The position numbers and the translations under genes were made by a program. A model generated the notes under the pieces. That model did no database searches. It saw nothing but the letters and a program-made list of their open reading frames with translations, and had not been told where the DNA came from. A stretch of DNA of 20,973 bases from contig NW_003129814.1 in the NCBI RefSeq assembly GCF_000003605.2, positions 1 to 20,973 of the forward strand. The letters are read 5' to 3'. Origin of the DNA: Saccoglossus kowalevskii. Its lineage: Eukaryota > Hemichordata > Enteropneusta > Harrimaniidae. Below, piece after piece: positions 1 through 9,051 of this stretch; position 1 is the stretch's first letter; every line of letters begins with the position of its first letter.

Positions 1-234
1 CAAATGTCACATACCCAGGTGTTACACATACTGCAATGTCACAAACACATGTGGACACATACTGCAATGTCACAAACACAGGTGTTAAACATACCGCTAT
101 GTCATAAACACAGGTGTTGAACACACTGCAGTGTCACAAACACAGGTGTTACACATACTGCAATGTCAGAAACACAGGTGTTACATATACTGCAATGATA
201 CAGACACAGGTGTTGTACAGACTGCAATGTCATA

Positions 235-246
235 AACACATGTGTT
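235..246. repeat. Perfect 12-bp palindrome AACACATGTGTT (representative)
   Basis: The usual monomer has AACAC-AG-GTGTT, an interrupted dyad. In this variant the centre is AT, giving a perfect palindrome that is also fully alternating purine-pyrimidine across ACACATGTGT. The same variant recurs many times, for example at 2271-2282. It is listed as the representative of a recurring class. Confidence 0.9.
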
Positions 247-498
247 ACACATACTGCAATGTCACAAACACAGGTGTTACACATACTGCAATGTCACAAA
301 CACGGTGTTGAACACACTGCAAAATCATAAACACAGGAGTTACACATACGGCAACGTCATAAACACAGGTATTGCCACACTGCAATGTCATAAACACAGG
401 TGTTGCACACATTGCATTGTCATAAACACAGGTGTTACATACACTGCAATGTCATAAACACAGGTGCTGCACACACTGTAATGTCATAAACACAGGTG

Positions 499-513
499 TT
501 GCACACACTGCAA
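499..513. repeat. TTGCA-CACAC-TGCAA inverted repeat (representative)
   Basis: Monomers of the TTGCACACAC type contain a 5-bp inverted repeat around a 5-base loop. Outward, the bases could extend the stem through G-T wobble pairs in single-stranded form. The TTACACATAC type has TTACA in place of TTGCA, which breaks one pair. This monomer type recurs throughout the array. Hairpin formation is inferred only from complementarity. Confidence 0.75.
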
Positions 514-1410
514 TGTCATAAACACTGTTGTTGTACATACAGCAATGACACAGATACAGGTGTTACACATACTGCAATGTCACAAACACAGGTGTTACAC
601 ACACTGTAATGTCATAAACAAAGGTGTTGCACACACTGCAATATCATAAACACTGGTGTTGCACATACTGCAATGTTATAAATACAGGTGTTACACATAC
701 TGCAATGTCAGAAACACAGGTGTTACACATACCGCTATGTCATAAACACAGGTTGAACACACTGCAATGTCATAAACACATGTGTTACACATACAGCAAT
801 GTCACAAACACAGGTGTTAAACATACTGCAATGACACAGACACAGATGTTGTACACACAGCAATGTCATAAACACAGGTGTTACATATACTGCAATTTCA
901 CAAACACAGGTGTTACACATACTGCAATGTCACAAACACAGCTGTTACATATACTGCATTGATACAGACACAGATGTTGTAAACACTGCAATGTCATAAA
1001 CACATGTGTCACATATACTGCAATGTCACAGTCACAGGTGTTAAACATACCGCTATGTCATAAACACAGGTGTTGAACACACTGCAATGTCACAAACACA
1101 GGTGTTACACATACTGCAATGTCAGAAACACAGGTGTTACATATACTGCAATGATACAGACACAGATGTTGTACACACTGCAATGTCATAAACACATGTG
1201 TTACACATACTGCAATGTCACAAACACAGGTGTTACACATACTGCAATGTCACAAACACGGTGTTGAACACACTGCAAAATCATAAACACAGGAGTTACA
1301 CATACGGCAATGTCATAAATAAAGGTGTTGCCACACTGCAATGTCATAAACACTGGTGTTGCACACACTGCAATGTCATAAACACAGGTGTTACACATAC
1401 TGCAATGTCA

Positions 1411-1607
1411 GAAACACAGGTGTTACACATACCGCTATGTCATAAACACAGGTTGAACACACTGCAATGTCATAAACACATGTGTTACACATACTGCAAT
1501 GTCACAAACACGGTGTTGAACACACTGCAAAATCATAAACACAGGAGTTACACATACGGCAACGTCATAAACACAGGTGTTGCCACACTGCAATGTCATA
1601 AACACAG
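1411..1607. repeat. Short mosaic segment between copy A and a Q-type block
   Basis: The segment contains the shortened monomer GGTTGAACAC (two bases missing, at about 1452), the palindromic ACACATGTGT monomer and the one-base-short AACACGGTGTTG monomer (1511). It resembles 17143-17300 with an offset of 15,699 bp around the CGGTGTTG marker (1511 pairs with 17210), but that copy has one additional monomer. There is nothing here other than array DNA. Confidence 0.7.
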
Positions 1608-2230
1608 GTGTTGAACACACTGCAATGTCACAAACACAGGTGTTACACATACTGCAATGTCAGAAACACAGGTGTTACATATGCTGCAATGTCACAAACA
1701 CAGGCATGGCACATATTGCAATGTCATAAACACAGGTATTGCACATACTACAATGTCATAAACACCAGTGTTGCTCATACTACAATGTCACAAACACAGG
1801 TGATACACATACTGCAATGTCACAAACACAGGTGTTACATATACTGCAATGTCAGAAACACAGGTGTTGAACACACTGCAATGTCACAAACACAGGTGTT
1901 ATACATACTGCAATGTTAGAAACACAGGTGTTACATATGCTGCAATGATACAGACACAGATGTTGTACACACTGCAATGTCATAAACACATGTGTTACAC
2001 ATACTGCAATGTCACAAACACAGGGGTTACGCATACTGCAATGTCACAAACACGGTGTTGAACACACTGCAAATTCATAAACACAGGAGTTACACATACG
2101 GCGATGTCAAAAACACAGGTGTTGCCACACTGCAATGTCATAAACACAGGTGTTGCACACACTGCAATGTCATAAACACAGGTGTTACATACACTGCAAT
2201 GTCAGAAACACAGGTGTTACATATACTGCA
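1608..2230. repeat. Truncated Q-type HOR copy
   Basis: From about 1660 this carries the Q-block signature: TTACATATGCTGC, then AGGCATGG (1702), TATTGCACATACTACAATG, then GATACAC monomers. AGGCATGG at 1702 and the downstream markers pair with 5181 onward (offset 3479) and with 13636 onward (offset 11,934). It shares CACCAGTGTTGC with the 13636 copy, where the other Q blocks have CACCGGTG, so it is probably closest to that copy. The first half of a full Q block, with the GTGGAC and CATGATATAC markers, is missing. Confidence 0.75.
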
Positions 2231-2722
2231 TTGATACAGACACAGACGTTGTAAACACTGCAATGTCATAAACACATGTGTTACACATACTGCAATGTCA
2301 CAAACACAGGTGTTACACATACTGCAATGTCATAAATAAAGGTGTTGCCACACTGCAATGTCATAAACACAGGTGTTGCACACACTGCAATGTCATAAAC
2401 ACAGGTGTTACACATACTGGAATGTCAGAAACACAGGTGTTACACATACCGCTATGTCATAAACACAGGTTGAACACACTGCAATGTCATAAACACATGT
2501 GTTACACATACTGCAATGTCACAAACACAGGTGTTACACATACTGCAATGTCACAAACACAGGTGTTACACATACTGCAATGTCACAAACACAGGTGTTA
2601 CATATACTGCATTGATACAGACACAGACGTTGTAAACACCTCAATGTCATAAACACATGTGTTACACATACTGCAATGTCACAAACACAGGTGTTACACA
2701 TACTGCAATGTCAGAAACACAG
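2216..2722. repeat. Segment duplicated at 8024-8530
   Basis: The region aligns with 8024-8530 at a constant offset of 5808 bp (2335 pairs with 8143, 2468 with 8276). Shared features are the diverged GATACAGACACAGACG monomer, the ATAAATAAAGG monomer, a one-base-short TTGCCACAC monomer and the two-base-short GGTTGAACAC monomer. It overlaps the start of the tandem pair at 2352, so the array is a mosaic of overlapping duplications rather than a simple chain of units. Confidence 0.75.
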
Positions 2723-3563
2723 GTGTTCAACACACTGCAATGTCACAAACACAGGTGTTACACATACTGCAATGTCAGAAACACAGGTGTTACATATACT
2801 GCAATGATACAGACACAGATGTTGTACACACTGCAATGTCATAAACACATGTGTTACACATATTGCAATGTCACAAACACAGGTGTTACACATACTGCAG
2901 TGTCGCAAACACGGTGTTGAACACACTGCAAAATCATAAATACAAGAGTTACACATACGGCAATGTCATAAACACAGGTGTTGCTACACTGCAATGTCAT
3001 AAACACAGGTGTTGCACACACTGCAATGTCATAAACACAGGTGTTGCACACACTGCAATGTCATAAACACAGGTGTTGCAAACACTGAAATGTCATAAAC
3101 ACTGGTGTTGCACATACTGCAATGCCATAAACACAGGTATGGCACACACTGCAATGTCATACACACAAGTTTCGCACATACTGCAATGTCATAAACACAG
3201 GTGTTGTACACACTGTAATGTCACAAACACAGGCATGGCACATACTGCAATGTCATAAACACAGGTGTTACACATACTGCAATGTCATAAACACAGGTGT
3301 TTCAAACACTGTAATGTCACAAACACAGGCATGGCACATACTGCAATGTCACAAACACAGGTGTTACACATACTGCAATGTCAAAAACACAGGTGTTACA
3401 TATACTGCATTGATACAGACACAGATGTTGTAAACACTGCAATGTCATAAACACATGTGTTACATATACTGCAATGTCACAAACACAGGTGTTACACATA
3501 CTACAATGTCACAAACACAGGTGTTACATATACTGCATTGATACAGACACAGACGTTGTAAAC
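2352..3563. repeat. 1212-bp HOR, first tandem copy
   Basis: This unit is followed directly by a second copy. Markers pair at an offset of 1212 bp in the left part (GGTTGAAC 2468 with 3680) and 1180 bp in the right part (AGTTTCGCAC marker 3171 with 4351). The 32-bp change falls near 3060-3100, where this copy has one more monomer. It contains the AAGTTTCGCACATAC monomer and two AGGCATGG monomers 96 bp apart (3231, 3327). Confidence 0.82.
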
Positions 3564-4682
3564 ACTGCAATGTCATAAACACAGGTGTTGCACACCCTGC
3601 AATGTCATAAACACAGGTGTTACACATACTGCAATGTCAGAAACACAGGTGTTACACATACCGCTATGTCATAAACACAGGTTGAACACACTGCAATGTC
3701 ATAAACACATGTGTTACACATACTGCAATGTCACAAACACAGGTGTTACACATACTGCAATGTCACAAACACATGTGTTACACATACTGCAATGTCACAA
3801 ACACAGGTGTTACATATACTGCATTGATACAGACACAGACGTTGTAAACACCTCAATGTCATAAACACATGTGTTACACATACTGCAATGTCACAAACAC
3901 AGGTGTTACACATACTGCAATGTCTGAAACACAGGTGTTGAACAAACTGCAATGTCACAAACACAGGTGTTACACATACTGCAATGTCAGAAACACAGGT
4001 GTTACATATACTGCAATGATACAGACACAGATGTTGTACACACTGCAATGTCATAAACACATGTGTTACACATACTGCAATGTCACAAACACAGGTGTTA
4101 CACATACTGCAATGTCGCAAACACGGTGTTGAACACACTGCAAAATCATAAATACAGGAGTTACACATACGGCAATGTCATAAACACAGGTGTTGCCACA
4201 CTGCAATGTCATAAACACAGGTGTTGCACACACTGCAATGTCATAAACACAGGTGTTGCACACACTGCAATGTCATAAACACTGGTGTTGCACATACTGC
4301 AATGCCATAAACACAGGTATGGCACACACTGCAATGTCATACACACAAGTTTCGCACATACTGCAATGTCATAAACACAGGTGTTGTACACACTGTAATG
4401 TCACAAACACAGGCATGGCACATACTGCAATGTCATAAACACAGGTGTTACACATACTGCAATGTCATAAACACAGGTGTTTCACACACTGTAATGTCAC
4501 AAACACAGGCATGGCACATACTGCAATGTCACAAACACAGGTGTTACACATACTGCAATGTCAAAAACACAGGTGTTACATATACTGCATTGATACAGAC
4601 ACAGATGTTGTAAACACTGCAATGTCATAAACACATGTGTTACATATACTGCAATGACACAAACACAGGTGTTACACATACT
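3564..4682. repeat. 1.2-kb HOR, second tandem copy
   Basis: This is the second member of the pair. The stretch 3466-4682 also aligns at a constant offset of 15,667 bp with 19133-20349 in copy C and, less perfectly, with copy B (3869 pairs with 10760). Homology with C stops at 4683, where C changes from CTGCAATG to CTACAATG. Near 4256-4275 this copy carries GCACACACTGCAATG where the other copies carry GCAAACACTGAAATG, a local patch that may be a conversion event. Confidence 0.82.
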
Positions 4683-4732
4683 GCAATGTCACATACACAG
4701 GTGTTACACATACTGCAATGTCACAAACACAT

Positions 4733-6330
4733 GTGGACACATACTGCAATGTCACAAACACAGGTGTTAAACATACCGCTATGTCATAAACACAGGTGTT
4801 GAACACACTGCAGTGTCACAAACACAGGTGTTACATGATATACTGCAATGATACAGACACAGATGTTGTACACACTGCAATGTCATAAACACATGTGTTA
4901 CACATACTGCAATGTCACAAACACAGGCATGGCACATATTGCAATGTCATAAACACAGGTATTGCACATACTACAATGTCATAAACACCGGTGTTGCACA
5001 TACTACAATGTCACAAACACAGGTGTTACACATACTGCAATGTCACAAACACAGGTGTTACATATACTGCAATGTCAGAAACACAGGTGTTGAACACACT
5101 GCAATGTCATAAACACAGGTGTTACACATACTGCAATGTCAGAAACACAGGTGTTACATATGCTGCAATGTCACAAACACAGGCATGGCACATATTGCAA
5201 TGTCATAAACACAGGTATTGCACATACTACAATGTCATAAACACCGGTGTTGCACATACTACAATGTCACAAACACAGGTGATACACATACTGCAATGTC
5301 ACAAACACAGGTGTTACATATACTGCAATGTCAGAAACACAGGTGTTGAACACACTGCAATGTCACAAACACAGGTGTTATACATACTGCAATGTCAGAA
5401 ACACAGGTGTTACATATGCTGCAATGATACAGACACAGATGTTGTACACACTGCAATGTCATAAACACATGTGTTACACATACTACAATGTCACAAACAC
5501 AGGTGTTACGCATACTGCAATGTCACAAACACGGTGTTGAACACACTGCAAAATCATAAACACAGGAGTTACACATACGGCGATGTCATAAACACAGTTG
5601 TTGCCACACTGCAATGTCATAAACACATGTGTTACACATACTGCAATGTCACAAACACAGGTGTTACACATACTGCAATGTCAGAAAGACAGGTGTTACA
5701 TATACTGCAATGATACAGACACAGATGTTGTACACACTGCAATGTCATAAACACATGTGTTACACATACTGCAATGTCACAAACACAGGTGTTACACACT
5801 GCAATGTCATAAACACAGGTGTTGCACACACTGCAATGTTATAAACACAGGTGTTGCAAACACTGAAATGTCATAAACACTGGTGTTGCACATACTGCAA
5901 TGCCATAAACACAGGTATGGCACACACTGCAATGTCATACACACAAGTTTCGCACATACTGCAATGTCATAAACACAGGTGTTGTACACACTGTAATGTC
6001 ACAAACACAGGCATGGCACATACTGCAATGTCATAAACACAGGTGTTACACATACTGCAATGTCATAAACTCAGGTGTTTCACACACTGTAATGTCACAA
6101 ACACAGGCATGGCACATACTGCAATGTCACAAACACAGGTGTTACACATACTGCAATGTCACAAACACAGGTGTTACATATACTGCATTGATACAGACAC
6201 AGATGTTGTAAACACTGCAATGTCATAAACACATGTGTTACATATACTGCAATGTCACAAACACAGGTGTTACACATACTGCAATGTCACATACACAGGT
6301 GTTACACATACTGCAATGTCACAAACACAT
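4733..6330. repeat. Q1 HOR block, 1598 bp
   Basis: The block is delimited by two copies of the GTGGACACAT variant (4733 and 6331). It holds, in order, the three-base-insertion monomer TTACATGATATAC (4831), an AGGCATGG pair 256 bp apart (4925, 5181), AACACGGTGTTG and TTGCCACAC monomers, a two-base-short TTACACACTGC monomer (about 5791) and the AAGTTTCGCAC marker (5949). The distance from AAGTTTCGCAC to the next GTGGAC is 382 bp here and also before 4733 and before 11624, so this is a genuine recurring unit. Confidence 0.82.
4984..4995. repeat. Perfect 12-bp palindrome AACACCGGTGTT (representative)
   Basis: This is a second variant of the AACAC-AG-GTGTT dyad, in which the centre is CG. It again makes a perfect 12-bp palindrome and introduces a CpG. 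It occurs in Q-type blocks, for example near 5243, 6614, 7350, 12134, 13440 and 15900, always in the monomer following TATTGCACATACTACAATG or its close variants. Confidence 0.88.
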
Positions 6331-7225
6331 GTGGACACATACTGCAATGTCACAAACACAGGTGTTAAACATACCGCTATGTCATAAACACAGGTGTTGA
6401 ACACACTGCAGTGTCACAAACACAGGTGTTACACATACTGCAATGTCAGAAACACAGGTGTTACATGATATACTGCAATGATACAGACACAGATGTTGTA
6501 CACACTGCAATGTCATAAACACATGTGTTACACATACTGCAATGTCACAAACACAGGCATGGCACATATTCAATGTCATAAACACAGGTATTGCACATAC
6601 TACAATGTCATAAACACCGGTGTTGCACATACTACAATGTCACAAACACAGGTGTTACACATACTGCAATGTCACAAACACAGGTGTTACATATACTGCA
6701 ATGTCAGAAACACAGGTGTTGAACACACTGCAATGTCACAAACACAGGTGTTACACATACTACAATGTCAGAAACACAGGTGTTACATATGCTGCAATGT
6801 CACAAACACAGGCATGGCACATATTGCAATGTCATAAACACAGGTATTGCACATACTACAATGTCATAAACACCGGTGTTGCACATACTACAATGTCACA
6901 AACACAGGTGATACACATACTGCAATGTCACAAACACAGGTGTTACATATACTGCAATGTCAGAAACACAGGTGTTGAACACACTGCAATGTCACAAACA
7001 CAGGTGTTATACATACTGCAATGTCAGAAACACAGGTGTTACATATGCTGCAATGATACAGACACAGATGTTGTACACACTGCAATGTCATGAACACATG
7101 TGTTACACATACTGCAATGTCACAAACACAGGTGTTACGCATACTGCAATGTCACAAACACGGTGTTGAACACACTGCAAATTCATAAACACAGGAGTTA
7201 CACCTACGGCGATGTCATAAACACA
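6331..7225. repeat. Q2 HOR block, truncated
   Basis: The block repeats Q1 at an offset of 1598 bp, then 1630 bp because it keeps one monomer that Q1 lacks between the GTGGAC (6331) and CATGATATAC (6461) markers. The first AGGCATGG monomer (6555) is followed by ATATTCAATG, one base short, so the AGGCATGG pair is 255 rather than 256 bp apart. Similarity to Q1 ends at about 7225, where the sequence jumps to the GGTATGGCACACAATG monomers also found near 12650, 14177 and 16674. Confidence 0.8.
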
Positions 7226-8539
7226 GGTATGGCACACAATGCAATGTCATACACACAGGTGTTGTACACACTGTAATGTCACAAACAAAGGGCATTGTAC
7301 ATATTGCAATGTCATAAACACAGGTATTGCACATACTACAATGTCATAAACACCGGTGTTTCACATACTACAATGTCACAAACACAGGTGTTACACATAC
7401 TGCAATGTCACAAACACAGGTGTTACATATACTGCAATGTCAGAAACACAGGTGTTGAACACACTGCAATGTCATAAACACAGGTGTTACACATACTGCA
7501 ATGTCAGAAACACAGGTGTTACACATACCGCTATGTCATAAACACAGGTTGAACACACTGCAATGTCATAAACACATGTGTTACACATACTGCAATGTCA
7601 CAAACACAGGTGTTACACATACTGCAATGACACAGACACAGATGTTGTACACACAGCAATGTCATAAACACAGGTGTTACACATACTGCAATGTCACAAA
7701 CACAGGTGTTACACATACTGCAATGTCACAAACACGGTGTTGAACACACTGCAAAATCATAAACACAGGAGTTACACATACGGCAATGTCATAAATAAAG
7801 GTGTTGCCACACTGCAATGTCATAAACACAGGTGTTGCACACACTGCAATGTCATAAACACAGGTGTTACACATACGGCAATGTCAGAAACACAGGTGTT
7901 ACACATACCGCTATGTCATAAACACTGGTTGAACACACTGCAATGTCATAAACACATGTGTTACACATACTGCAATGTCACAAACACAGGTGTTACACAT
8001 ACTGCAATGTCACAAACACAGGTGTTACATATACTGCATTGATACAGACACAGACGTTGTAAACACTGCAATGTCATAAACACATGTGTTACACATACTG
8101 CAATGTCACAAACACAGGTGTTACACATACTGCAATGTCATAAATAAAGGTGTTGCCACACTGCAATGTCATAAACACAGGTGTTGCACAGACTGCAATG
8201 TCATAAACACAGGTGTTACACATACTGCAATGTCAGAAACACAGGTGTTACACATACCGCTATGTCATAAACACAGGTTGAACACACTGCAATGTCATAA
8301 ACACATGTGTTACACATACTGCAATGTCACAAACACAGGTGTTACACATACTGCAATGTCACAAACACAGGTGTTACACATACTGCAATGTCACAAACAC
8401 AGGTGTTACATATACTGCATTGATACAGACACAGACGTTGTAAACACCTCAATGTCATAAACACATGTGTTACACATACTGCAATGTCACAAACACAGGT
8501 GTTACACATACTGCAATGTCAGAAACACAGGTGTTGAAC
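7226..8539. repeat. Mosaic region with a 349-bp tandem pair
   Basis: The left part joins the GGTATGGCACACAATG type to a Q-like stretch (TATTGCACATACTACAATG, about 7324). A 349-bp tandem repetition follows: ATAAATAAAGG at 7793 and 8142 and GGTTGAAC at 7927 and 8276 are both 349 bp apart. 349 equals eleven monomers minus three bases, matching the one- and two-base deletions of the TTGCCACAC and GGTTGAAC monomers inside. The second copy belongs to the segment shared with 2216-2722. Confidence 0.78.
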
Positions 8540-9051
8540 ACACTGCAATGTCATAAACACAGGTGCTGCACACACTGTAATGTCATAAACACAGGTGTTG
8601 CACACACTGCAATGCCATAAACACAGGCGTTGCATACATCGCAATGTAATGAACACATGTGTTGCACACACTGCAATGTCACAAACAAAGGTGTTACACA
8701 TACTGCGATGTCACAAACACAGGTGTTACATATACTGCAATGTCACAAACACAGGTGTTAAACATACTGCAATGTCATAAACACAGGTGTTGCACACACT
8801 GCAATGTCATAAACACAGGTGCTGCACACACTGTAATGTCATAAACACAGGTGTTGCACACACTGCAATGCCATAAACACAGGCGTTGCATACATCGCAA
8901 TGTAATGAACACATGTGTTGCACACACTGCAATGTCACAAACAAAGGTGTTACACATACTGCGATGTCACAAACACAGGTGTTACATATACTGCAATGTC
9001 ACAAACACAGGTGTTAAACATACCGCTATGTCATAAACACAGGTGTTGAAC
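8540..9051. repeat. Two tandem 256-bp (8-monomer) HOR copies
   Basis: 8540-8795 and 8796-9051 repeat each other at exactly 256 bp: GGTGCTGCAC at 8565 and 8821 (read from GCTGC), and the unusual CAATGTAATGAACAC monomer at about 8643 and 8899. The copies differ slightly at the right end (AAACATACTGCAATG versus AAACATACCGCTATG). Only the second copy lies within the segment shared with copy C, so the extra 256 bp may be specific to this site. Confidence 0.83.

Larger units (their letters stand above)
57..1410. repeat. Long segmental copy A (related to B and C)
   Basis: This stretch aligns with 8986-10370 in copy B and with the matching part of copy C. The offset to B is 8929 bp in the left half (for example 102 pairs with 9031). 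It becomes 9024 bp after B gains three monomers and loses one base (751 pairs with 9775), then 8960 bp (1058 pairs with 10018). The changes are whole monomers plus one single-base deletion. Homology begins just after the GTGGACACAT variant at 51 and fades near 1410, where A switches to the CAGAAACAC / ACCGCTATG monomer types while B continues differently. Confidence 0.8.

Noticed and set aside
1198-1614. Cys-His spacing in the translation resembling zinc-finger motifs
   Set aside because: The C-H-K-H-R-C pattern is the translation of GTCATAAACACAGGTGT-type sequence and recurs every 32 codons without the hydrophobic core or linker of real zinc fingers.
3746-4168. Minus-strand open frame of 140 codons, identical at 19413-19835
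   Set aside because: This is the same artefact on the reverse strand; the identity of the two copies follows from the 15,667-bp DNA duplication, not from protein conservation.
4991-5464. Open frame of 157 codons on the + strand, repeated at 6620, 11882 and 15906
   Set aside because: It is a read-through of the 32-bp repeat: three monomers give a 32-residue Cys/His-rich cycle. Starts and stops come from variant monomers (ATG in GCAATG, TAA in GTCATAAAC). The four copies exist because the DNA block is duplicated. There is no ribosome-site logic, codon bias or domain, and similar frames occur in other frames and on the other strand.
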